In this document: positions 47,765 to 58,784 of the stretch, in pieces
Layout of the letters: each line of letters begins with the position of its first letter
Numbering within the stretch: the first letter of the stretch is position 1
Assembly (NCBI GenBank): GCA_025765615.1
Contig: JAIVFJ010000073.1
Coordinates: forward strand, 217,667-281,666
DNA from: Zopfochytrium polystomum
Lineage: Eukaryota > Chytridiomycota > Chytridiomycetes > Chytridiales > Chytridiaceae
DNA: 64,000 nt
Direction of reading: 5' to 3'
The notes under the pieces: generated by a model
What the model was told of the DNA's origin: nothing
Database searches by the model: none
The model's input: only the letters and a program-made list of their open reading frames with translations
Program-made: the position numbers and the translations under genes

Positions 47765-47965
47765 TTTGGAGCTGAAGGACATTCCCTTACGTAATGACCA
47801 TGGCCACTGCAATTGTTGCAGGTGACATTTGGGGATGACTGGCTCTGGTGTGGATGGAATGGTTGCTGTGATTGCCATCCACTTTGTTGCAGTCACCATC
47901 CCATCTGCTGGGTCGTCATCCCACTTGCTGTGGTTGCCAACTTCCTTGAGAGAGTGGAATGGACC
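47765..47965 (-). pseudogene. gag zinc-knuckle fragment of another LTR element
   Basis: On the minus strand a Gln-rich stretch (WQSQQPFHPHQSQSS) leads to CNNCSGHGHYVRECP, a standard C-x2-C-x4-H-x4-C knuckle, cut a few codons later by LTR h. One in-frame TGA. Read with the R3 copy and the LTR at 48647-48875, all on the minus strand, it fits the far end of the same gag. Confidence 0.72.
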
Positions 47966-48204
47966 TGTTAGTTTTGGGTCTTTTGGTGTAAGCAGTGTGC
48001 AGGAGCTTTGACCTGATACTGCTCTGCAAGGATGACTTGCAGCATTTTGCAAGTGATGGTCCTTGTAACAGTTTTGTATAAAGACAAACACAAGACTGAC
48101 AGAAGCCAAGATCAACCTCCCACCACCACCACCTTCAGTAGTGTACACCACCCATCACCACAACAGTCCAATCCATCAATCAGTCAACATAGTGAATTCT
48201 TTCA
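47966..48204 (+). repeat. TGTTAG-type LTR, inverted copy
   Basis: 239 bases, TGTTAGTTTTGGG ... TTCTTTCA with TATA-like GTATAAAG. It lies head-on to the related LTR at 48647-48875 and splits the gag-like pieces on the minus strand, so it is probably a later solo LTR. No target duplication seen. Confidence 0.8.
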
Positions 48205-48382
48205 TCGTCAGGAGCATTTCAAATCAACCAAGGTCTGTCCAGAGGTCTGTGCAGTGACCAGTCTTCGCACAGAGGAAAGATGATTTGAAATCATCAGGGG
48301 CATTTCAAATCAATCAGTACCTGGTTCAGCATTGGTTCAGGCAACAGTCAGCTGACCTGGAGCTGCTGTGAGCTGCCCTGGT

Positions 48383-48605
48383 TCAACATTTCTCTGAACC
48401 GATTGAGTGTGATTCTAGTCCCGTTGTCTTCGCCAGCGAAGCCTTGGAAAGGAAAGCTAGAATCACTGCCGTCTTCACCTAACTCTTTTTGTTGGAGTCA
48501 GATTAGGCCATTCGGCTCTATCCAACCTAGTGTAAGTCGCATCAGCAGCGGTGATGAGGCCGCCGTCGACATAGGAAGCTGGCTTCCTAGGCTCAAATCT
48601 CAACA
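48383..48605 (-). repeat. R3 repeat, gag-like coding relic (copy 2)
   Basis: Minus-strand match to 7594-7826. The frame DSSFPFQGFAGEDNGT, RITLNRFREMLNQGSSQQLQ is readable. It lies about 40 bases inside the LTR at 48647-48875, where a gag start is expected, supporting a gag origin. Confidence 0.6.
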
Positions 48606-48646
48606 GAACCAAGGGCAATGTGATTGGGATGGGTAACAGTTTTGTA

Positions 48647-48875
48647 TGAAAGAATTCACTATGTTGGCTGATTGATGGATTGGGCTGCTGTGGTGTACAC
48701 TACTGAAGGTGATGGGGGTGGGAGGTTGAGCTTGGCTTCTGTCAGTCTTGTGTTTGTCTTTATACAAAACTGTTACAAGGACCATCACTTGCAAAATGCT
48801 GCAAGTCATCCTTGCAGAGCAGTATCAGGTCAAAGCTCCTGCACACTGCTTACACCAAAAGACCCAAAACTAACA
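48647..48875 (-). repeat. 5' LTR of a TGTTAG-type element
   Basis: 229 bases on the minus strand. The following internal sequence (TACAAAACTGTTACCCATCC) corresponds to that after the Copia-2 LTR at 35303. The 270 bases to its right, before the Tc1 relic, hold nothing recognised. Confidence 0.8.
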
Positions 48876-49147
48876 CCTCCAACCACCATTTTGTCCTTTC
48901 TTGTGTGACAAGTCACCCCAGCTGCACACCAAATTGCTCAAAGTTCCCTCCATTTTGTTCTCCAACTTCCTAAGGGACAACACCACCAAAACTTCAATTA
49001 TCAGCCTGAAATTAGGCACACAGTTGCTCTTCAGCAGTGCCAACCTGCTATTCAGATTTCAGAATTTTTTGTCCAGCAATCAGCTTGCAACAAGCATTGA
49101 TAATCACCACGTGCTATGTAATCCAACCTAAACTCTTTTGTCAGCAT

Positions 49148-50392
49148 GTTCAGTGGGAGGAAAAAAGTCTTCAGACGTCAAAACAGCCTTGTCCTGCTGC
49201 CACCACCACCCACTCTGCGGCTCCCACCGCCATCACCGTCCTCAAGATCACCTCCAAATTCTGCATGGAGAAACAGCATCACAAAGCATAATGCTGCAAC
49301 ATGCAAGAGAAGGGATGGGCATTTACTGGATCAGCAACTTCGTTCTGATCAAGCGATCAAGTGCCCATAGTATCATACAATGTTTTGACAAGACAGGAAG
49401 CCTGGTGGATCTCCCGCACAGCAGACGGCTAAAAAAGCTCTCAGCCTACAATCTACGATATCTGGCTCAGGCAACAAAAGGATCTACAGAGAATTGTTGC
49501 AGTTCATTACAGGACATCTTAAACAACGTGAATTCAGCCCAATCTTCTCCAGTTTCAACCAGAACCATTCAGAAGTACTTGCTCAGCTTGGAATTCACAG
49601 CTGTTTCAAAGAAGAGGCCTTTTTTGTTTCTGAAGCATCAAGCAAGACGCCTGGCATTTGCTTGCAAGCATAAGGACTGGACTGTCAAGGATTGGGCCAA
49701 AGTTATTTGGACTGATGAGGCAACTTGAAACTGGGAAGCAGGGAAAGGTCTGTGTGTGGAGGAGAGCTGGGAAAAGTATGATGAAAGAGTGCTTGCAAGG
49801 TTCATGCAAGAGCAGTTGGGAGTCTTTCTCTATTTGGGGTTGTTTTCTGGCTCAAACCCAGGATGCTTTTCGTTCATCAGTGGCAGACCCAACTCATCCA
49901 AGTATCTTGGCATTCTGGATGTGGAGTTTGAGGGTTTTCTGGACTATATGGATATAAAATGGACTACCAACAGGACATGACTGCCAATATCATCTATCAG
50001 CAAGACAATGCACCAGCTCACAAAGCAGTGAAAGTGGGACGATGGTTTCAGAAATGTGGATTGAAAGTTCTGGAAGCCTGGATCTAAACCCAATCGAGCA
50101 TCTCTTGGAACACCTGAAACTAACAGTGCAAAAGGATTGCCCCTCTGGAATTACAGCATTGAAAAATCAGTTGCAAGTGCATGGAGCATAATTTCCCCTT
50201 TGTTCCTTCAACATTTAGTTGAAAGTATGCCAAGGAGAAATAAGGCTGTTATCAAAACAAAGGTGGTTCTACCAAATATTGAGGTAGCTGCCCCTTACAC
50301 ACATTTTACTGTTCCAACTTTTTTTGGAATGTGTGAATAAAAGGGTTTGAACTGGTTCCAAGTGTCCAAAGACTTTCTTCCCCTGGCTGTAC
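49148..50392 (+). mobile_element. Tc1/mariner relic
   Basis: Transposase pieces in order: HAREGMGIYWISNFVLIKRS and GSLVDLPHSRRLKKLS (paired HTH), SPVSTRTIQKYLLSLEF, LAFACKHKDWTVKDW and the first catalytic Asp in VIWTDEAT. Then VCVWRRAG, QQDNAPAHKAV (second Asp), DLNPIEHLLEHLKL (third acidic position) and SMPRRNKAVIKTK. Several frameshifts and stops. Imperfect 26-base terminal repeats, CAGTGGGAGGAAAAAAGTCT at 49148 and the inverse of CAGCCAGGGGAAGAAAGTCT at 50392, match at about 19 positions; TA follows the right end. Confidence 0.85.
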
Positions 50393-51026
50393 TTGAATAA
50401 CTGGAGTTGGAGGGATGGGCTTTTCCTCTCTTTTCCTTCTTTGGGCTCCTCTTGCACATGTATTTATTCATATGCATTTCATTTTTGAGTTTGACAACTG
50501 AATGCGCTCAGTTGCCAACACATGCAGTGGCGAGCGTTCGTGAGGTTCACGGCCTGCGCCCCCTGATCCTCACACATTACGTTGGTGCCCAATGATGGTT
50601 CTCCCGAACCACACTCATTGTGGCCTGCCGCACTCTGTTTCTTCATCCCAGTGACATGAGCGCGGCGACAGAAGGTGTAAGCACACATCTTAGATTAATA
50701 TTTCAACCAACAACCTTCCACTCGCACGGAAGACGGATGGGCACTTCAGATCGAATAAGAACGACGGCGTAGTTTTCAAAGACGCTTGTCCCAGTCACCA
50801 GAACGACGTATTTCACATCGAGAACAGGGCAGAAAAACGCTTTGTGTGTTTGGTTCAACTTCCCGAAGAGCTTTGCATGACTGGCGTCGACAAAAACACG
50901 GGCATTTCAAAGAATGAAATGCAAAAATAATCCCTACTTGGCAGAAGTCTCGTAAAAGGGCGGGAAGGCTCCGATAGCCCTTCAGGAGTGGAGCAACATA
51001 ATGGACTCGTGCCTGCCAACGATTGG
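50393..51026. other. boundary between transposon block and host genes
   Basis: 634 bases downstream of the Zn2Cys6 gene. GTTGGTGCCCAATGATGG near 50581 resembles a retroelement primer-site context but is isolated. Nothing else recognised. Confidence 0.35.
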
Positions 51027-54003
51027 TCATACGTGGCTCTGAGAAGCCATCAACCAGTCCAGCAGCTCATTAACTTCAGCCAACGGGGCAAAATCAACCC
51101 GTGGCAGGCCGCCGGAGACCGGTTCCTCTGCCAATTCGCCAAAGGTGGGAGCAGCTCCAATCGCATCAGACTGCCTATCTGTTGCGCAAACGTGCGTGCT
51201 GGAAGAGCAACGAGTTTCGCTCACCGCTCCGCGACCTAGGCGTGCTTCGGAGAAGTGCTCCGTCTCCCCACTGCTGTCGTCAAACAATCCCACCTCGGGC
51301 ATCAGTGGCAGATCAACAGCTGTGAAATCCATCAGATTGGCACCACTCGTGGGAACTGAATTGTTAACATGCATCAGGTCAAGTTCCTCCTCTTCTAAAG
51401 GCGGCAGTGGTGGCGTCAACGATCGTGCAATCTCTTTTGCTACTCGCAGCGACTGGATGAAGCTGCGCACGGTCGTCCCGACGAGCCGGGCAGGCAAGGC
51501 GTACGGGTTGGAGGAGAGATCGGCAGGGTGGCGGAGTGGTTGTTTCGCGAAGGCTGCTGAGGATTTGGGTATCAACCCAACGTCGTCCAAAAGTGCTGAT
51601 TGGTCGAAGTCGATAGAGTTTAGGTATGTCCAGTCGCCTTGCTGAATTTTGTCTGCAAATTTAACGCAAAACCGCGCGAAAAGGCGTGTGATTTTGCGTG
51701 AACCAGTCATACGCTTCAAAAGCCAAAGGTATGCCTCAATCCAGGTGGCCCAGACGGCGGAGCTCTCGTTCAGAGCCTCTTGCATAAGCGGAAGCTCCGT
51801 GTTGATCGCCGAAGAGTTGGCACCGAAGTTTTCAGAGTCGAATCGGCTCGGCAAGTCTGATAGCGCTGACTGCGCTATAAAAAGCGTCATTGCAGCTTGC
51901 AATCCAAAGTAAATGGTCAGGTTGTGAAGTCGATGGACGAATGCATTCGTTTTGTTCAGCATTAAGATGAGCTTTGCTACGGTTTCTCCAGATCTGATCG
52001 CCACACCGAACGCGGCTTGGTTTTTAAGCTGTTCCGAGACGTCCTCCCTAGAATCGCCAAAAGATGAGACTGTAATTACGGAGGATAAATCGCGGAGGTA
52101 GTCTAAAGTTCTCCGACGCATCAGCAAGCAAGTTGTCCCATGGTAAAGGAAGTAGAGGTCCAAACAATACTGCCAACTACCCGGATTGTCCACCATTGAC
52201 TCGTACAGTTGGTCTTCCGTCGCGATCGTGTTCCAAAACGTTGAAGGGACCATATTCCACCAAGCAAGGAGCTCCGCTTCGAGTTGGTCCTCCGTGCTAC
52301 AAAGCGCATGGAGATCTCCTGGCACTGTATCATTCGCAACAAGGGAAGCCCGAGCCACGCGATGAAAGATCTCAACTAACTTTACGTGCCAGTTGACCGG
52401 ACTATCTGCTAAGTTCGGATTGGAGTTCGAGGCATCAAAACTATCCAATGGCTTGGAGCTCAACCAAATCGCCTCGGGACATGCAGGTTTTACAGTCGAC
52501 ATGCTTCGACTAAGAGCTGGAGTTCGGCACAACCCACTGCTGAAAGCTGCCAAATCCGAAGAGTTGACATTTAGCGGGAAGCTGCAAAAAGGGAAAGTAC
52601 GAACTACGGTCTGCGATGAAGAGATGCCACCAACATCTGCGTCGCGCCTCCTTCTCTGCCCAGCTTGAACCAAATAGGGCTGGAAGGTAATCCGGATCGA
52701 TATGCAAGTCCAGGTAGATTGCCTTGCATGAGCAAAAGACATTTAAGACGAACCTTCTGGGTGAGCGATGGTTGAACGATGAGCTCACGAGTTTTTTGAG
52801 TTGTTCCGAGTGAAATCCGGGCGGAGGACCTGAGCAATCAAGTCAGAAGAGGCGATCCACGCTTCGACCGTTCGTGGACGGTGCTGTGGACCTACATGAT
52901 GGTGTGGGAGGCAGAATAAGGAGAGCTTGCATGCACTCAAAACTGGGATCTTTAAGAGCTATCTGCAGGCCAGCAATGGCTTGTTCCGTGTACCAATCGG
53001 CTACATCTTGGCATGAGTCGGAATAAGGGAGGTTTCCGGCACCCGCAGCGCAAACGGCGTACCTTGCGAAAAACTCCGTTGGATTTGCTCAACACCAAAA
53101 ACAGTGCATACCTCAAGTACGGCGGCAATGACAGAAACCTCAAGAGATACGTCCGCCTGTGTATGACTCCAGACATCCAGGTTGCCCGTTCAAAGAATTC
53201 TTCAATTAACTCAAGTTCTTCGCAATGAGGTGCTCCTGGCCGTAGCCGAAAGGGAACGACGAAGTTTGTCACGTCCAACGGTAACGGAATCTTCAAGTTT
53301 GGTAGTTGAAAGGTAGCATCGTTGGAGAACCACGACTGGCTACTGGCCTTCCATGTGGCAGTCACCGGCCAAACAGATGAAGTTCCAGGCAGCTTTTCTC
53401 GGTGTGGCCGTCGCGGCGGCAGCCTCTCGGAGCGTGCTTGCTTCTTCATGGCGTCGACGTCAGCGCGCGAGCGCGCACCCACGTAAATGCATTCAATGTT
53501 TCTGGTGGAACAGTAATAGCATGACGGCCGCTCGCCCTCACATTTGAGCTTGCGTCGGCGACACGTTTCACAAGCCCTATTGGTGTTTCAGGGCGCGGTT
53601 AAGGGGAGGGGGCATAGCGTTATTGTTGTGGTTTGACAAAGTGTTTTTCGAATGCAGCAAACCATCGCCTAGTCGATGCGGCAGGCTGCTGTTGCGCTGG
53701 CGACAATGTTGGCAACGAGGACGACAGAGACGTCAAGTGCAGCAATGGGGACGCCGACGTGGTCGAAGATGACGATTCACTTGGGGGGGCTGCCGCACGC
53801 ACAAGCGAGTCGACCGGCGAGAGTCCAGCGCGGTGGGTGACGGCGGCGGTGAGCGACGAGACAACCGCAGACTCCGACGACGATAAATCCCACTCCGACG
53901 ACGATGACGGTGACGATGAAGTGAGGGATCGTATGGTTGTTGAAGTGATTGCAGTAGTTGCGGTGGTTGACTTGATGGCGGTAGTGGCAGAGGCGGTGGC
54001 CAT
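51027..54003 (-). CDS. Zn2Cys6 fungal transcription factor
   Basis: Nuclear DNA-binding regulator. The binuclear zinc cluster CETCRRRKLKCEGERPSC continues YYCSTRNIEC (six Cys) near 53480-53560. It is joined by an 87-base phase-2 intron (donor after TG near 53668, acceptor AATAG) to a Ser/Thr/Ala-rich N-terminus, giving RRW-ACETC. The middle homology region follows: WYTEQAIAGLQIAL and MQALLIL (near 52950), then LDLHIDPDYLPALFGSSW and KEARRRCWWHLFIADRS (near 52620-52710). Then comes a long frame to TGA at 51027 (WATWIEAYLWLLKRM and an acidic tail). The frame changes near 52600 without a convincing intron (19 bases at best), so sequence error or a lesion is possible. The start is uncertain: the frame stays open upstream to 54498; ATG at 54003 is the conservative choice. 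Regulon unknown. Confidence 0.8.
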
Positions 54004-54093
54004 GACAGAGGCGTCGGCGGTGCCGGCGGCAAGTCCAAGAGCACCAGCACGGCCAGCAGCTGCACTAATGGCGGCAGCGGTGGTTGTTGCTGC

Positions 54094-54142
54094 TGTTCCT
54101 GTCGTTGTCGTTGTCGTTGTTGTTGTTGTTGTTGTTGTTGTT
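54094..54142 (+). repeat. (GTT)n repeat
   Basis: Trinucleotide tract upstream of the Zn2Cys6 start. If translation began further out it would encode a Thr run. Confidence 0.85.
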
Positions 54143-54623
54143 ACACAGGGTGGCGGCAGCAGCACCGACGAGGGCGAAGGAGGAGGGCGGAGAGCGGCAG
54201 AAGACGCTGTCCAAGTCGGCCCGAGCAATATAACGTTGTGATATTCATCCACATATATAGAAACAACGCCACAACTCAGCGCACCCCTCCGTCGGAAACC
54301 CACGACGACGCCCACGACGACGACGACGACACGGCATATCGGCGAACTCCCTGCAGCAACGACCGACCGAACAAACGGACGAACGCAGCGAAACGTAACG
54401 AACGAACCAAGGAACGAACAAACGAAACTCGGCCCAATCAAGGCGGCGCGCGCGCCGTCCAGCGCGCAGTCTTTCCACCACCACCACACCACAACCACCG
54501 CCCCACGCTAACCCGTCACTTCAAATGGCTCGGCATTTTTCTTTATTCCGTCCCGTCCCTCTTCTTGCGGGGCTGTTCCTCTACGTTTCCTGCCGCAGGG
54601 CGACTCCGCACTGGTCAAGCCGT

Positions 54624-55260
54624 TCACACCGCCGCCTGCGGCTCCATCCGCCGAAACAACCCGCCGTCTGGCCTCGCCTCCTCCTCCCTCAAAAAGTCCA
54701 GCACGTCGTCCACAAACAGCCCACCCTCCGCGCCGCCGTCGCAAGCGCCAGCCTGCCCCGACGACGACGAGGACGAGCCCGCCCTCCGGCCGCATCCTTC
54801 CTCCTTGAACCGTACGGCGCGCCGAATGGCCTCGCGGAACGCCGACACCACGTTGGTCCCGTCGCTGGCCGAGCACAGGAACAGCGGCATGTCCTCTTCC
54901 TCCTTCCCCAGCGACGCCAGCGACGCAACCGACCCCACCGCCCCGCGCTCGCGCTCCCCGTACTTTGCGGCCGACGCCGCCGCCGCCGCCGCCGCCTCTG
55001 CCCGCTCTCGTCGGCGCCGCTCGACGAATCCGAACGACTTTTTCGCCACGTCCGGGTCCATGTCGACCTTGTTGGCAATCACCACCACCGGGATCGACGA
55101 CGTGCCTCGGTGCGCGACGAGCTCGTCGTACCACGTGTCCAGGTTCTTGTAGGTGACTTTGCGTGTCATGTCGAAACAGAGAATGCAGCAGTGGGCGGAG
55201 AGATAGTACGACGGGTGCATCGATTGGAAGCGCTCCTGGCCGGCAGTGTCCTGTATTTAT

Positions 55261-55309
<49 letters not shown>

Positions 55310-55923
55310 GTTTGTAGGTTTGGAACCAAAGGAGAACGAGAGCGAGGGGCACAGGAGCGTTTAGTATGTAGAAACTTGCCCTTGAGGGACGTAGGTCAAG
55401 ATGTTTGAATTGAACCTCAAAACCCCCGCCCACGATGCTTCTCCAGTTACCCTACCCAGAATTCGACTGTCACGGGAACATCTGGATCGTTAGGATGCTT
55501 GGCCTTGTACCGATAGAGTGTCAGCGCGTAGGTCGAGAGCTGGTGGGGCACGTAGTCATTCAGAAGGAACCGCTCGATCAGTTTCGACTTTCCAACAGCC
55601 GAATCTCCGAGAAGGATGATCTTTTAACCATGAGAATGTTGCCGTTGGAGGGTGAAGGGTTGGTTGGGGGAAAAGGTGTAATAATCGGGCAGAGAGGGTG
55701 AGTGTTTAGTGGCACCGACAGACACGACATTCACAGGAATTGTCTGTCCAGTGGTCCCCCAGGCCCTCATTTCGGCTGACGACGGTCCTCCTTCTCCGCC
55801 TCCGGCGAGTCCCATCGCCCCCTTTTCCCTCAATACCCGAACCTCCTTCGCTCGCATGTCAGCGGCTGCAAGCAGGCGATTCCAGTCGCTGCGGTTCACA
55901 CCCCCGACTCTAAACTCTGACAT
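54624..55923 (-). CDS. RABL2: RABL2-like ciliary small GTPase
   Basis: RABL2 binds the intraflagellar transport IFT-B complex at the basal body and gates its entry into cilia. Three exons join in frame: 55735-55923, 55456-55620 and 54624-55250 (326 residues; animal RABL2 is about 230). G1 IILLGDSAVGKSKLIERFL, then QLSTYALTLYRYKA (the RABL2-type switch I, STYALTLY), switch II DTAGQERFQSMHPSYYLSAH, KVTYKNLDTWYDEL, G4 NKVD and G5 SASDGTNVV. The extra length comes from a 60-residue N-terminal leader, an Ala/Glu/Arg-rich insert between G4 and G5, and a Ser-rich tail. It has no C-terminal prenylation Cys, as in RABL2. Intron 2 holds a long GT repeat. Exon 1 is chosen by frame and splice signals; its sequence is not conserved. 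Confidence 0.92.
55267..55308 (+). repeat. (GT)n in RABL2 intron 2
   Basis: About 42 bases of pure GT close to the acceptor of the intron (CA repeat in the transcript). Confidence 0.95.
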
Positions 55924-56291
55924 TTGTCACCGTTCTCCCTCCCCCGCCCGCCACTCCCCTTGAAGATCCTTATAAACTCTCCGCGAGCTGATCCGAACCT
56001 TGACGTCAGCAGGTTTCTCGAATTGCGACATTGCGGCCTCGCGCGCGTGGCGTGGTCACGAAAAGTTATGTTGCGCGAGAAGGCGCAGGCCGAGAAAGTT
56101 GGGCTGCAGCGGTAAACTAAACGGCGGCGTTCGCTTGCTCGGTCGAGAGTGTGCAGAAAGGGATTGGGATTGGTTTGTCCGCACAATGTGCAAGATAATT
56201 TGCTCAAGTATGTATGTGCAGATTATTACGCCACAGCCAGAATACCTTCCAAGCTGTAGCATTTCATCTTCTTCTGCTACTACTAATACGA

Positions 56292-56372
56292 CTTCTTCTT
56301 CGTCCTCTTCTTCTTCTTCTTCTTCATCTTCATCTTCTTCTTCTTCTTCTTCTACTTCTACTTTATCTACTT
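56292..56372 (+). repeat. (TTC)n tract
   Basis: Imperfect trinucleotide tract in the intergenic region; the source of spurious Ser-rich and acidic frames. Confidence 0.9.
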
Positions 56373-56469
56373 CTTCTCCCTCGTTCCTCTTATTGCTGCA
56401 AGCGAACATGTGAGCTCTCCTTCCTTGTCAGAGACAAGTCAAAATAGTAGCCTCCTTTGCTTCGGTTGG

Positions 56470-56496
56470 GTGACCTGACCTGACCTGACCTGACCT
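56470..56496 (+). repeat. (TGACC)5 pentanucleotide repeat
   Basis: Five tandem TGACC units about 80 bases before the SAP18 ATG; possibly promoter-located. Confidence 0.9.
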
Positions 56497-56577
56497 GTAC
56501 CCTTGCCTGCACACTCCTTCGACCCTTCTGCGCGCGCGGGTATCGTCCATCAGGAGCGAAGGCGGCAGGAAAGTATT

Positions 56578-58784
56578 ATGATGGTGACGACCTCCGAGAG
56601 CAGCACCAGCAGCACCAGCACCAGCAGCAGCAACAAAGAAACCTCCACTGCCGCTGCCGCGATGATGGACGTCGTTGTCGACGGCGACAGCAGCAGCAGC
56701 AGCAGTAGCGGCAAAATGGACACCAACAACACCACCAATGACAGCGACATCAACGATAACGACAACGGGGGCAACGCAGAGGCCGTGGATGCGTCCGGTC
56801 TTTCCGCCCCCGCCGCCGCCGATCCAACGACTGCTCGTGGGTCGTCGCCGCCTGCTGCACCTCCTCTAGAATCGTTGCGCAGCGCCAGCAGCGGTTTACC
56901 AGGCTCGTCCGGAGCTGCTGCTGCCGATCTACCTGCTCCTCCTGCAGCTTCGGTTGCCCCCCCTGACGGCTCTTCGTTGCCGCCCCCACCCCCCGACAAC
57001 GCCAGCCCTGCCGTCGCCAGCGGGACTCAGGCAGCAGCTTCTGTCTCGGCTGGCGCTGCGGACAGCTCCGAGAGCCTTGGGGGAGGCGGCAGCGGCCGCG
57101 GCGGCCGCGCGCGCGAGGATGTCCACATTGACGATGATGACGACGACGACTACGATAACGACAATGACGCGGACGAGTCGGGCAAACGCGGCCGTGAGCG
57201 CAGCGAGAGAAAGCCCGAGGCCATGGACGACTCTAACCACCACGCCAACTCCTCTTCTTTGGCGTCCGCGAGAAAGAATAATGCGCTGACCACCCTCACC
57301 GCCCTCGGCGGCGGGGACAGGGGGGGTCGCCGCGGACGACCCAAACTCGTAGTGGATCGGACAAAGGTTAAGATTTGAAGAGGGCTTTGGGTTTTCATGT
57401 GTCCGTGTGTGTGTGTGTGTGTGTGTGTGTCTCTTTTCGGGCAAAAACTAACTAATACACGTCCCGTTTGCGTACCCTTCCGTGCAGACGTGCCCGTTTC
57501 TCATTCGCGTCTTCGTGAAGGTGGGCAACGTGGCCGACGTCGGCAACACCAAGGACTCGAAAGCGGACGAGCTTCTTGTCCATACATGGTAAGCTGTTCG
57601 CGTACATTGAGTGCCCCCAAGGCGCGCCCTTGTTTCCCCTCACTTCCTGTTGCCTACCCGGATCTTCACACTTACACTTCAACCACTGGAACGATATTTC
57701 AACACGCAGGAGTGACGCATCCCTTCGCGAGATCATTTGCCTTCTATCGGCTCATCGAAAGGAGATGCACGACCCCACAGCACGCTTCACGTTTCATGCG
57801 ATTTATCCAGACAATGGTAGCAGCAGCTCCAGTGCCACCCGTACGAAATCCTCGGGAGCCGGAGATCGACTCCACTCCAGCCGGCTCTCGCGGGCGACGT
57901 TTCTGGGTAACCACGCCTCGACCAGCTCCATCAATTCCACCCCTTCGACACCCAACGGCTTCCAGGCGCGCAAGCTGGGCACCCTGCTGAACCGTCGGCG
58001 GACCCTGGACGAAGACAGGACTCTTGACGAGGTCCGCTTCCACCCCGGCGACTACTTGGACATTGATGTTGCGGTTGGCATCAGCGGAATTGGCGCAGTG
58101 GACGCGACGGGGTCCTCCGAGTCTGCGCCGCTGCGTCGCGACTCGGCGACGAGCGCCGGCGTCGTCGGTCGCCACGCCTCTACGGCCGCTGCAGAAGGGG
58201 CGGAGCCTATATTCGTGGACGGACCGGCGGCCGCGGCCGCGGGTGATGGCTCAGTTGCGGCTGGAGCGACAAGCAGCAGCAGCAGCAGCAGCAGCGATGT
58301 GTCTGGCCTGCCACCAGCCGCGCCTGGTTCTCGGCCCTTGGGCGGCGTAGTCGGTGCGGCCGCCGCCGCCACCACCACCACCTCTTCCTCGTTCTCGTCG
58401 TCCACAACCGGCGACTACCAGAGCCGGCGCCGCTCCGAACCCGCGCGCTTTGGCGGCGAACGGTACAACCCGTATGGGCGGCCTGGCTCCGCACCGGGCG
58501 GCAACGGCGGCTTTAGCATCCGCGGTAGGGCGTCTGAAAGCCGTCACGGCGGCGGCGGCGGAGCAGGAGGCGCGGGAATGGGACCCGGCGGCGGCGGCTA
58601 CCCGGGGTCGGCGCATCCGTGGACAGAGAACATCAACCTCAGCGGCGGCAGCGGCGGTCCCGGCGTGCGCGGCATCCGGGGTCGCCTCGGCCTGGTGGGC
58701 CGCGGCAACATCTCCTCCTCCTCTTCCTCCCGTGCCGCTGACGATGTGTTCTTTGGCGGCGGCTTTCGTAGCGACCGAGTTTAG
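56578..58784 (+). CDS. SAP18: SAP18-domain protein with long disordered arms
   Basis: SAP18 is a ubiquitin-fold subunit of the Sin3 histone deacetylase and of the ASAP/PSAP splicing complexes (with RNPS1 and Acinus or Pinin). Exons 56578-57366, 57488-57588 and 57710-58784 join in frame to 654 residues; animal SAP18 is about 150-170. The domain begins at the exon 1/2 join, VVDRTK-TCPFLIRVFVKVG, then ADELLVHTW, SDASLREIICLL and ARFTFHAIYPD. After an insert of about 80 residues it closes with RFHPGDYLDIDVAV (family F-x-x-GDYLDI). The N-terminal 260 residues are Ser/Ala/Pro-rich with an acidic run and RGGRRGRPK; the C-terminus is Gly/Arg-rich. ATG at 56578 is the first in frame and is followed by a second ATG. 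Codons are strongly GC-rich. Confidence 0.9.
57405..57431 (+). repeat. (GT)n in SAP18 intron 1
   Basis: Short GT tract inside the 121-base intron. Confidence 0.9.

Larger units (their letters stand above)
55924..56577. promoter_or_regulatory. divergent RABL2/SAP18 upstream region
   Basis: 654 bases between the two start codons. It holds a (TTC)n tract and five tandem TGACC units. No X-box (RFX site) or TATA was identified by eye. Confidence 0.4.

Noticed and set aside
53633..54241. Plus-strand Asp/Val-rich frame of about 200 codons
   Set aside because: Lies opposite the N-terminal part of the Zn2Cys6 gene and follows its trinucleotide repeats; no domain.
54508..55364. Several 200-280-codon frames over RABL2 on both strands
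   Set aside because: GC-rich shadows of the RABL2 exon; only the frame with the G1-G5 motifs is supported.
56056..56409. Minus-strand Glu-rich 117-codon frame
   Set aside because: Product of the (TTC)n tract in the intergenic region.
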